From Podospora bellae-mahoneyi (Eukaryota; Ascomycota; Sordariomycetes; Sordariales; Podosporaceae), in contig NC_085881.1 in assembly GCF_035222275.1 (NCBI RefSeq), positions 2,170,001 to 2,234,000 of the forward strand: DNA of 64,000 nucleotides, read 5' to 3'. The translations under genes and the position numbers were made by a program. The notes beneath the pieces were generated by a model. The model searched no databases. It had not been told where the DNA came from and saw only the letters and a program-made list of their open reading frames with translations. Positions 1 to 9,425 of the stretch are shown one piece after another. The stretch's first letter is position 1, and every line of letters starts with the position of its first letter.

Positions 1-1071
1 ATCCCACAACAGCGTCCAAAATATTGGATTCTATTTTATGCGCGTAGAGTTTTCTGGATGGCCATCAAAGATCACCGCAGGATGCTCTGAAACAGGTATG
101 CCGAAGCCGAAGATCGGGGCCGTTCACAGATGCATACATAGATTGCAGGTGCTCCATGGATAGATATGCGCCACAACCGCTGTAAATTGTGTCTTGTAAT
201 TGATGCTCCCTGAGCCATATGCCACTCTTGTGCTCCTAGAGTAGCAGCCTTCTATGTCCTACAGTATCTGCTTGGCTATTGGCTAGACAGTCCAATTTTT
301 GATATGGAGTCGATTTCATCTCTGGGGAAGCGAGCCGAACTCTCCACACTTGCCAAGTGGAACAAGGCCTGATAAGCCAATGTTCAGATGTTGACGTAGG
401 TAATCCATTCCCAACGGTCGCCTCGGAGTGAGGCTGTCAGGAGAGGGCAGACATGTTCGTCTGGAAGGGCGGGAGGCGGGAGGCGGGTGGCGGGGAGGTG
501 GTGGTCGGTGAAGGTGGTGAGCCTGACGTGCCTGACCGGCAACACGTTGTCGTTCTTGAGCTGTCACAGCTTCCAGGGCTCTGTCGCCAACTCATGTTGG
601 GTGAGTGGGTTGCCGTTGCCGAGCTGCAGGGTACAAAGGTACAACATCAAGCAGCGCACAGGCCACAGCAAGCCCAGAAGCTGTGTTGGACAAGGCAGCG
701 TCGATTCGATGACACTGGAAGCAGAGCGCCTCCCATTGTGCGTGTGTGCGTGTGCCGTGCGATTCCCTGGTGATCCAGGTCCCCCAAACAACAAACAACA
801 TCGGCCTCGGCAGCCCAACGCCTGCCACCTCAACCTGACCGCTAGGTACTGGCCGCCACTGTGAACCCCATCAAACTCCCCATTCGAGGGCCATGTTTCT
901 TTGATATCTTTTCTCTTGTTGCACATCCCGCTCCCTTCCGCTGCAAGCCAGCGACAGCCGCCAACCGACCGAGCTTGCTTTTCAATACCTACACCACACC
1001 AGACAAACCCCGACATCATCTCACCCCGAGCCTTCAAACTCGGACCCCTTGGCGCTCTTCCATCAGCCGCC
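1..1071. other. Upstream region of Vac8
   Basis: I see no convincing gene here. The open frames lack family resemblance and overlap each other on both strands. The last 200 bases are C-rich with many CCA/ACC runs, as is usual for filamentous-fungal leaders just before a start codon, and probably form the promoter-proximal region and 5' UTR of Vac8. A gene ending left of the window cannot be excluded. Confidence 0.5.
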
Positions 1072-3140
1072 ATGGGTGTCTGTAATTCTACTTGCTGTGG
1101 AGGTACGTCTTTTCCGTGTCCGATGTTCGATAGGGCCGTTGCGCTGATGTTAGATTCCGCAGGCAAATCCCGCGATGGGCTATACGACAATGTCCTCGCC
1201 GACAACGAAAGGGAGGCCGTAGCCGACCTTCTTCATTACCTTGAAAACGTACGCTGCCACGGTTATTGGCCGTCTACCCGTTGCTGACATGCTGATAGCG
1301 TGGAGAGACCGATTTCTTCTCCGGTGAACCTCTTCGAGCTCTGAGCACACTCGTCTTCTCAGACAACATCGACCTGCAACGAAGCGCGAGTTTGACATTC
1401 GCCGAGATCACAGAACGAGGTGCGTGGGCAATGACCCGCGTGTGCGGCCTACTTTCCGCCATGCTGTCCAAGCACGGGCGAGACCAGGCCGTCGCCGTGT
1501 GCAAATCGCTAACATGTGATCTTCTACAGACGTACGAGCCGTCGACCGCGACACCCTCGGGCCTATTCTCTTCCTTCTGGAGAACTCGGACATCGAGGTA
1601 CAACGAGCGGCTAGTGCCGCGCTGGGAAATCTTGCCGTCAACTGTAAGGACACCGCCGGCAACCTTTCGCGGAGCAACGCCATCGGATGCTAATACAAAC
1701 GTGCAGCGGATAACAAGGTTCTGATTGTTCAGCTTGGTGGTCTCCAACCCCTTATCCGGCAAATGATGTCGCCAAACGTCGAGGTTCAGTGCAACGCCGT
1801 CGGGTGTATCACCAATTTGGCTACCCATGAGGATAACAAGGCCAAGATCGCACGGTCTGGTGCCCTTGGTCCATTGACACGCCTCGCCAAATCGAAGGAT
1901 ATGAGGGTACAGAGGAATGCCACCGGGGCTTTGCTCAATATGACACATTCCGGTATGTTAGTTGTCACGACTTCTGTGCTCGGCAAATCGCGGCTAACAA
2001 GTTTTGTAGACGAAAACCGACAACAACTAGTGAATGCTGGTGCCATCCCCGTCCTCGTCCAGCTTCTTTCCTCGGCCGACGTGGACGTCCAATATTATTG
2101 CACGACAGCCTTGAGCAATATTGCTGTCGATGCTGCCAACAGGCGGAAGTTGGCGCAGTCCGAGACCAGGCTTGTGCAGTCCTTGGTACACTTAATGGAT
2201 TCATCATCGCCAAAGGTACAATGCCAAGCCGCCCTGGCACTTCGAAATCTCGCCTCGGACGAAAAGTACCAGCTCGAAATCGTCCGCACCAACGGTCTTG
2301 GGGCTCTCCTCCGTCTACTTCAATCTTCTTACCTGCCTTTAATCTTGTCCGCAGTCGCATGCATACGCAATATCTCCATCCATCCTTCAAACGAGTCGCC
2401 AATCATCGAAGCCGGATTTCTCAAGCCACTGGTTGAGCTCCTCGGTTCTACTGATAACGAGGAGATCCAGTGCCATGCGATCTCAACGCTTCGAAATCTT
2501 GCCGCAAGCTCTGACCGTAACAAGTCGCTCGTGCTCGAGGCGGGCGCCGTACAGAAGTGCAAGCAGCTTGTACTCGAGGTTCCTGTAACGGTTCAATCCG
2601 AGATGACGGCTGCTATTGCTGTTCTCGCCCTGAGTGACGAGCTCAAGACACATCTGCTGGAGCTTGGCGTCTTTGAGGTTTTGATTCCACTCACGAAGTC
2701 ACCCAGCATTGAGGTTCAAGGAAACAGTGCTGCCGCCCTGGGCAACCTGTCATCCAAAGGTCAGTGGTGTTTTTTACAGTGTATTGTGTGTGTGCTAACC
2801 ATTTCTAGTCGGCGATTATTCGATATTCATCCAGAGCTGGACAGATCCTTGCGACGGCATTCACGGCTACCTCAGCATGTTTCTCGCCAGCGGAGATGCC
2901 ACCTTTCAGCACATCGCGATCTGGACGCTGCTTCAGCTTGTTGAATCCGAGGATAAGAAGCTTATTGGGCTCATTGGAAAGTCCACGGATATCATGGAAA
3001 TGATGAAGCAGATTGCCAACCGACAGGTCGAGTCGGACAACGAGCTCGAAGACGACGATGAAGGCGAGGTTGTCAGTCTCGCTCAGCGCTGCTTGGAGTT
3101 GTTGGGTCAGGGTGCGTCGAAGAGTCATATTGAGGGTTGA
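1072..3140 (+). CDS. vac8: Vacuolar armadillo-repeat protein Vac8
   Basis: Armadillo-repeat adaptor of the vacuole membrane, known in yeast for vacuole inheritance, nucleus-vacuole junctions and autophagy. Exons read as 1072-1102, 1163-1248, 1299-1419, 1530-1643, 1707-1952, 2010-2759 and 2809-3140, all frame-consistent, giving 559 aa (the yeast protein is 578). The N-terminus [10 protein letters not shown] carries Gly2 for myristoylation and Cys4, Cys8 and Cys9 for palmitoylation. The motif [12 protein letters not shown] and repeated armadillo units such as [16 protein letters not shown] and [16 protein letters not shown] run to the C-terminus. The first exon is only 31 nt and carries the whole lipidation signal, so a prediction missing it would lose membrane anchoring. 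Six introns, all short. The family assignment is secure; exact splice sites are inferred from consensus and phase. Confidence 0.95.
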
Positions 3141-3933
3141 GACCGGCACGGCTCTTCAATAGGAGGTTGAGCTTTTGTTCTGCGCTTGTTGGCATTGTTT
3201 TATTGGTTCATTCTGGCTTAAAATATTCATTCGGCATAGTACTCGGCGTGGAGTTGGCGGCGTCTGTATAAATTACCATGCACGGAACGGGAAGGAAGGA
3301 AGTATGGAGGAAAAGGGGGGGGTTCGGAAGACCTTGTATCTTGAACCTGAACCGGTCGAGCATATGGAAGGGGTCGTGGCGGTGGTCGGGTTATGGAACA
3401 GGACAAAAAGAAGGGAAGCCAGGACATGGAACACTTACTACATGTTTTTTTCTCCTCTTTTCAAAAAGACCGCCGGGGCTTCTTTTGGGACCTCTTTTTT
3501 CCTTTGTACTACTACACATTACCACTATGACACACACAGAGAGAGAAAGAGTTTTTGTGTTTTTTTTTCTTCGGGCTTTGACAGTGTTTTGGCCTCTTTG
3601 GGGCGTCTTTTTCACTATGTTTTATACACGGGTTTATGATGGTTGTTGTTGGGTGAGGGAAGAAGGGGGGGTGGGGGGGCGGTGATTGTTTGTTGCTATT
3701 TATTTTTGATCCATACCACCTTTTATTATTGTGAATTCCAACTTCTATTCCGGCAGCATTAATACTATGCCTTGATTGTTGTTTTGACCTCTGTTCATTG
3801 TGGGATTGATGACATGAATATTGCAGAGACAATAAGTAGGTTCTTGGCAGATAGTTCATGTAAACAGTAGAGAAGGTGAGTAGTATTTTTTTGGGGGGGC
3901 CGGGGGGGGGAATTAATAGCAAAAATACATTCA
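3141..3933. other. Convergent intergenic region Vac8/Imp1
   Basis: 3' flanks of two convergent genes. It holds T-rich and G-rich homopolymer tracts and a small (AC)n stretch near 3530-3540. Open frames here are low-complexity and unsupported. Polyadenylation signals for both genes probably lie here. Confidence 0.6.
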
Positions 3934-4884
3934 TCATTCCAAGTCCCTCGCCGCCAAAACCTCCTCTCTAGTAGGCGGCTCAGTCTTTTTCATTGGGTTC
4001 CTGACCCACTCGAAATTGGCAAAAGGGCCTCTTGTGAAGGAGGGTTCCATTGAGGCGATGACCTTGCCTCTTATGAGGCCTAAGGGGACGGGGCCGAAGA
4101 TGCGGGAGTCGTTTGAGGCTGGGAGGTTGTCGCCTACTAGGTAGACGTGGCCTTCTGGGACCTGTTGTTTGTGTTGGTAAATTATACTCGACTAGAGTGA
4201 TGTCGATATTGTGATTGAGAGGGGAGGTTTGTGGTATGTGTGACGGGGAAAAAAAAAAAAAAAAAAAAAGGGGTTGGAGTTGAAGGGATTGGGGCTTACT
4301 TGTAACATGAGAGCGTCGTCTGCTGCTGGGCCGGGGGTGCCGATGAGGACGTAGTCGCCTGGGAGGCCGATGACGCGCTTTACGCCGATGGCGGATGGGC
4401 GGTCGGGGAGGGTGAAGGTTACTATGTCGCCTATGGAGAGGTTGCGGCCGAGGCGGGAGAGGCGGGAGGTGAGGTGCCAGGTTCCTGTGATGGGGTAGGT
4501 GGCTAGCATTGAGGGGCCTTGGGCTGGGGCGAGGGAGAGGAGGTTGTTCCAGATTAGGTGGGCGAGGGCAAGGAGTTTGAGGTAGGAGAGGAGGAGGCGG
4601 AGGGGGTGGAGGGGGGGGGAGGGGGGGGTTGGTTCGTTTTGTGACTGCTGGTTTTGGTCATGGTGATTGTTTTGCTGGCGGTGTTGATGTTGGGGTTGGG
4701 TATTTTCGGGACTTGTAATGGTGGTGCTGTAAGACTTTTGGGGTGGTGAGAGGTTGGGCTGTGCTGGTGAGGTGGGTGAGTGTCTGAATGGGTGTGGTTG
4801 TGTGAGTGAGAGCCGGTTGAGTGGTCTGTGAGGTGAGAGGTTGTGTGGCCGGGTAATGGCTCGTAACCGGTAGAGACTCGACAT
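3934..4884 (-). CDS. imp1: Mitochondrial inner membrane protease subunit 1 (signal peptidase S26)
   Basis: Catalytic subunit of the inner membrane peptidase that trims sorting signals of intermembrane-space proteins. Two exons, 4300-4884 and 3934-4161 on the minus strand, joined after a 138-bp intron, give 270 aa. The catalytic serine lies in GPSM (Ser125) and the catalytic lysine in GVKRVIGLPGD (Lys169). The second exon supplies VPEGHVYLVGDN and SNDSRIFGPVP, the C-terminal S26 boxes. A single hydrophobic stretch at about residues 95-120 precedes the serine. The first 90 residues are Pro/Gln/His-rich and longer than in yeast Imp1 (190 aa); they probably include the mitochondrial targeting sequence. 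The VPEGHV and GDN-x5-DSR signature fits Imp1 better than Imp2. The intron contains a 21-nt T tract in the sense direction. Head-to-head with mitochondrial IF3. Confidence 0.9.
4249..4269. repeat. Poly(A)21 tract (poly-T on the Imp1 sense strand)
   Basis: A run of 21 A on the plus strand inside the Imp1 intron. On the transcribed strand it is a U tract between the donor and the acceptor. Its length is probably variable between isolates or assemblies. Confidence 0.95.
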
Positions 4885-5194
4885 TAGTTGTTGATCGTTT
4901 GAAACTCCTTCAATCGCTGAACTTTGACTGACAACAAGTGCGATATCGTCCTCTTCTCACACCGGGTTAGGGACCAGAAGTGAAGCCGTCTAATTGGAAG
5001 TTGAGCATTCATGAACGAAGAGGTCATGCCAAGCCCCCCCCCATGTTGCTAGCCGTGGTAGCTGCAGGTGAGAGCTCCAATGCAGCTTCATGATTGGCTA
5101 ATATTCTCCGATGGGAAACCAGCAACGGCGGAAATGTTGAACCTCATCTTGGGCTTTTCAACTTTTCCAACCTCAACCTTAAACAGCCGACAAA
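4885..5194. promoter_or_regulatory. Shared divergent promoter of imp1 and mitochondrial IF3
   Basis: 310 bp separate the two divergent start codons, so both promoters and both 5' UTRs must fit here. Both products are mitochondrial, which makes co-regulation plausible, but I recognise no specific factor site. Confidence 0.6.
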
Positions 5195-6082
5195 ATGAAG
5201 GGCTCACCGTGTGTTTTCAGCTCGGCCGCAGCCATCCGAAGCGTATTTCTCAACAATGCAGCCCCCATCGCCGGCCCCGCGCACCTTCAGCGACTTTTGT
5301 TGCCCTCATTAGCAACACCATCGCGGCAACGTTCCTTTTTCGGGCGAGCAAGCCCAGAAACCGCGAGATTCCCAGTTGGAACATTTCGAAGATCTCCCAC
5401 CTTGGACAGAAGAGAGCCAAAAGCCACCGATGGCAGGATTCTAAACTACAACATCAGAGGCAATATGGTCGTCATCCGCACCAAAGATGGCACCCTCAGC
5501 GAACCCCAAGACAAGATCGAAGTCTTGCGGAATCTAGACTTGAACAAGAGCGCGCTCGAACAGATTGCAGAGCCGCATTCTGGCCGCCCGTTCCCCATTT
5601 GCAGGATTATTCTTCAAGGGGACGAGCAAAAGAAGGCGTATACACAGATGAAGGCGGAGAAGAAGAAGCTGCAGAATGGGGTCAAGATTGTCACAAAGGA
5701 GGTTGAGATGAACTGGGCGATGGCGCCGCATGACTTGGCCACGAAGATTAGGAGGCTGAAGGGGTTCTTGGAGAAGGGGTATAGGGTTGAGGTTACGATG
5801 ATGCATCCCAAGAAGAAGAGCAAGAGGAAGGCGAATGATGAGGAGGCGAAGCAGGTTTTTGGTGAGGTGATTAAAGTGCTGGAGGAGGTGCCTGGGACGA
5901 CAGAATACAAGTCGAGACAGGGGCAGGTTGGAAAGACGCAGTTGTTGTTTTTGCAGGGGAAGATTCCCAAGGCTCAACCTGCCGCTGCTGGGATGGAGAG
6001 CTCGCCAGAGACGGCTGATGAGAGTGCTGGGGAAGAAAAGGAGGCTGAAAGTCAGGAAAGGTCGGATACTGCTGGAAGCTAA
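5195..6082 (+). CDS. Mitochondrial translation initiation factor IF-3
   Basis: Intronless 295-aa IF3 homologue that acts on the mitochondrial small ribosomal subunit to keep subunits apart and help select the start codon. The N-terminus (about 1-70) is rich in Arg, Ser and Ala with few acidic residues, as expected of a mitochondrial targeting peptide. The IF3-N region spans about 78-145 (DGRILNYNIRGN, LDLNKSALEQIAE). The IF3-C region spans about 150-255 (EVEMNWAMAPHDLATKIRR, FLEKGYRVEVTM). The C-terminal 40 residues are an acidic, Glu/Ser-rich tail (MESSPETADESAGEE), a kind of extension also known in mitochondrial IF3s. The gene is single-exon in contrast to its neighbours. Identification rests on domain pattern, not on a database search. 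Confidence 0.88.
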   Translation: MKGSPCVFSSAAAIRSVFLNNAAPIAGPAHLQRLLLPSLATPSRQRSFFGRASPETARFPVGTFRRSPTLDRREPKATDGRILNYNIRGNMVVIRTKDGTLSEPQDKIEVLRNLDLNKSALEQIAEPHSGRPFPICRIILQGDEQKKAYTQMKAEKKKLQNGVKIVTKEVEMNWAMAPHDLATKIRRLKGFLEKGYRVEVTMMHPKKKSKRKANDEEAKQVFGEVIKVLEEVPGTTEYKSRQGQVGKTQLLFLQGKIPKAQPAAAGMESSPETADESAGEEKEAESQERSDTAGS

Positions 6083-6629
6083 TCATAGCGGTCGACAGTA
6101 TGTATAATTTTGGCACAAATGTACAATAGTAGACATGTAGAAACATTTAATGAGGCCATGACCACTCACTAATGATCAAGACAAAGGCCGGATGCATTCA
6201 GGCACCATAAAGACGGGAGGGAACGGGCATTTAAGCTCTGAGCTAAGAGAGCAGGGGTTCTGGCTGTTGATTGGAGAGATAACCCGCAGAATGCGGGGCG
6301 CGGGGTGCTCTGCCAGGCTCATGTCAATCGCGCAGCCATTTTCCATCGCCTGTGACTCAATCTCACAGGACACAAATTTGTGGTTGACGAAAGCTTAAGG
6401 TTGACTGCAACTTGCGCCCAAAACCCAGAGACACAAAAATCAAAGACAGATTCTATCCCCAAAGCCCAATTAAAATTCAGGTTTTTCTCATCTACCGAAA
6501 AGAGAACTCGCACGACGTCAGATCCGGCTTCTTCAACTTTTCTACATCGCGGCGCAACCCGCCCCCACCATCGTCAAGTCCCCCGCTTGCTTTCATTCAC
6601 CAAACAACCAAAACCACCCACACCCAAAA
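6083..6629. promoter_or_regulatory. Intergenic region upstream of eIF2B delta
   Basis: Contains the 3' flank of the IF3 gene and the promoter and leader of the eIF2B delta gene. The last 100 bases are a C/A-rich leader. No coding frame is convincing and no known operator is recognised. Confidence 0.5.
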
Positions 6630-8053
6630 ATGGCCACCGAGAGCAACGGGGCTCCAGCTGGGGCTCCGGCCCCCCAGGACGCAAAGACATCGTCTGCCTC
6701 AGCACCCGCCAAAACCCCGGCTGCTGCCCCCGCCGCGGCCGCCAACCCAGAGAAGCTTACCCCAGCGCAACTAAAGGCCAAGGCGAAGGCTGAGAAGGCC
6801 GCCAGACGGGCAAAGGTCATTGAGACCAAGGCGGCGGTAGCGGCGGCGACTCCAGCAAAGGAGGCGGGGAAAGGCAAGGGCAAGCAGGACGGGCAACCAC
6901 CACAGAGCAAGCAACACCGGGGCTCCATGAGCGGGCGGCGGCCGTCCATTGGGGGCCCTCTAATCGAGAAGGAGAAAGATGCTAGGAGCGGAATTCCCGA
7001 GTGCTTCAGCCATGTTCCCATGGCGAAGCGGCTGCAGTTGTCGCAGACGCACAAGGACGTGGACCCCGCTGTGTTGGTGGCGGGACAGCAGATGGCTGCT
7101 TTTGCTATCAAGGATAGTATCTCTCGTCTTGAGGCGACGTTGTTGGCTTTCAAGAAGGTTTGTCTTTTATGGATAATTTGCTGCTGGAGCCAGCTTGCTG
7201 ACCGAGATGAAAGGTGATTGAATCCTACGAGACTCCCAAGGGGAACTCGTTATCTCGCCATCTTGTGCCGCATGTCCTCAACCCACAAATCGAGTATCTT
7301 ACCGAGTGCAGACCGATGTGTTTTGCTATGGGCAATGCCATCAGACTGCTCAAGACCAAGATCAACAGTTTTGATATCAACGACCCCGAGGACGAGACAA
7401 AGGAGGAGCTTTTGGAGTGGATCGACACCATGATCAACGAGCGCATCAAGCTGGCCGAGTACTTGATCGCGAGGAATGCTGCCGGGTTGATTGAGGAGGG
7501 GGAGAAGGTTCTCACATATGGCCGGCACAGGCTGGTCGAGAAGACGCTGTTGAAGGCCAAGGAAATTGGGAAAACGTTTGATGTTACCATCATTGACGAC
7601 CCGTATGAGCGTGGAGGCCAGACGTTGGCCAAGACTCTTCGTCAGGCGGGGATCAACGTGCTCTACTCGCCAAATCTGGGCGGGTTACGGCCAAAGGTTG
7701 CGGGAGCTACGAACGTCATTCTCGGCGGAGAGGCCATCTTTGCTAACGGGTCACTTAATGCTGCCTCTGGCACAGCGGATGTTGCTATGGCGGGTCAGAA
7801 TGCCGGTGCCAAGGTTACGGTGCTCTGCGAGACGATCAACTTTGACAGAGAGCGTGTGTCGGTGGACGCGCTCACTTACAATGAGATCGATCCCGAAAGG
7901 AACACCGCCGAGTGTTTCCGGTTGCTATATGACAACACCCAAGATAAGTATATCAGCGGTGTTGTAACAGAGTTTGAGAGCGGGGGTGGTAATTCTCCAG
8001 CCCAGGCTATCCTGGCGCTCTTGCGGATGCGGGAAGATCCCCAGATTGCTTAG
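6630..8053 (+). CDS. gcd2: Translation initiation factor eIF2B subunit delta
   Basis: Regulatory subunit of the eIF2B guanine nucleotide exchange complex, which recharges eIF2 with GTP and is inhibited by phosphorylated eIF2. Two exons, 6630-7157 and 7214-8053, with a 56-bp phase-0 intron, give 455 aa. Residues 1-120 are Ala/Pro/Lys-rich and probably disordered (KAKAKAEKAARRAKV). The rest is the IF-2B alpha/beta/delta fold: FSHVPMAKR, SLSRHLVPHVLNPQIEYL, CRPMCFAMGNAIRLLK, then LTYGRHRLVEKTLLKAKE and VILGGEAIFANGSLNAASGT, which are the hallmark sugar-isomerase-like segments. The C-terminus reads SGGGNSPAQAILALLRMRE, shorter and different from the yeast end but still open-frame consistent. Delta rather than alpha or beta is chosen for the long basic N-terminus and the closest remembered match. 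Confidence 0.92.
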
Positions 8054-8388
8054 TTGGCACTACCTGGAGGGCAAACTGGAGGACAGGCGCAAGGGAATCC
8101 GGCGGCGGACGAAAAGCATTGACGATAGTGTAGCCTGGTGCATTTGTTCGAGGGTTTGAATGCTGTAGCTTGGGAATAGATGGAAACCACTCATGTGTGG
8201 AAGAGTGAATGATATCCAGAGTGGGAACTGAACCAATTTATACGCTGAGCTCACCTCCTAGCTCCCAATTCGTTTCCGCTCGTTTGTGAACCATTCAAGT
8301 GAAAATGTACTTGTTTTGTTCGCCGTTCCTGCCTCTATCATACTGCCTGTCTGTTCAGACTCCCATCACCCCCTCCTATCCTTCCTTT
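8054..8388. other. Convergent 3' flanks (eIF2B delta / NUXM)
   Basis: 335 bp between two convergent stop codons. I see no gene. It should contain two opposing polyadenylation sites. Confidence 0.55.
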
Positions 8389-8740
8389 TTAAGCCTGGAT
8401 AACCGAAGGGCTGGCAGCAGCAGCCGCAGCCTCCCTCTCTGCCCTCCTCGCTCTCTTCTCCAGAATGGCGTTCTTGCGCTCTTCCAGGAGCTGTGTCTGT
8501 CTCTGATCCACACCCTCCAGCCAGTATCCAAAGCTCGCACCGACGGCGCCGAAGACGGGGTAGGCCCAGAGCGTCTTTCTGTGGAAAAATGGGCGCATCT
8601 CGATGCCGAGCTGCCAGAAGCGCGTCGCCAGGCCTGGAGGGGAAATCTCATGTTAGTTTGTTGTTGCGTATAGCTGAGAAATTGGGAGCTTGGGATCGGG
8701 CCATACCGAAGCCGGTCCAGAAGACGAGTCTAGAGACCAT
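8389..8740 (-). CDS. Small mitochondrial complex I accessory subunit (NUXM-like)
   Basis: Two exons, 8707-8740 and 8389-8633, give 92 aa; the first exon has only 34 nt. The N-terminus MVSRLVFWTGFG joins LATRFWQLGIEMRP across the intron, forming one hydrophobic segment. A second segment is LWAYPVFGAVGASFGYWLEG, followed by a charged coiled region (QRQTQLLEERKNAILEKRAR) and an Ala-rich end. This arrangement matches, as I remember it, the fungal accessory subunit NUXM of NADH:ubiquinone oxidoreductase. Scanning from the internal ATG at the FFHRK segment would give a truncated protein lacking the first membrane segment, so the 34-nt exon matters. If not NUXM, it is still a small two-pass mitochondrial-type protein. 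Confidence 0.65.
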
Positions 8741-9425
8741 TTTTGGTTGATTTATGTCGGAGTAATGGTGGGTGAGGAGGTGTGTGAAGGTGAGTGGCTC
8801 CCGGCCCGCGACGCTGGTATTCTTGGAGGAGGATGGGATGTGTTGCTGGGTAGCTTGCCCTCAAACCTGAAGCTTTTCCAATTGACTCTGGCTGCTGCTG
8901 CGCACACCCACTGCGGGATCACGACTGACGTTGCTTGCTGCTTGCCAGGTGCCAGCTCGGTCCCACCTGGCAAGCAACTGCAAGGCTGGAAGTGGCTCGT
9001 GCTCTCGTGGCTTGTGGAATGCCTGTCGTTGCATTCTTTCCCTTGCATTCAACCCTTGCCAACGCCAAGATATCAGGCGCCCCACTAGAATCTTTCTGGC
9101 GTGTGTTGAAGGTTCCCCGTCACTCGCAGCAATTGGACGCGACTGGATTTCTTGAACGTCCCAATCGTTGCATTTGTCAAAAGTTTGTTTGTTGTACAAC
9201 TAACTGCCTTGCGCTATTGCGTCTTTTTTACTTGTTCAATTGCTCCAGCCAACTCTCGAAAAGCGACTTCTTTTTTCCACCCGACTTTGGAAATGCCCTG
9301 AGCAAAAATCTCGGTGCCCATTCAACCGACTGGGTGAACGGTGTCCCCTTCCTTCCTCTCTGTGCTGCGACAACGAAACAGAAACCGAGCGCGCGTTAAA
9401 CGATAATCAAACCTACATCGCAATC
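8741..9425. promoter_or_regulatory. Divergent promoter region of NUXM-like gene and Shg1-domain gene
   Basis: 685 bp between divergent starts. Holds the two promoters and a pyrimidine-rich leader before 9426. Open frames across it are unsupported. No specific binding site recognised. Confidence 0.5.

Noticed and set aside
564-1205. 213-codon minus-strand frame overlapping the Vac8 start
   Set aside because: It runs through the first exons and leader of a well-supported gene on the other strand and has no family pattern.
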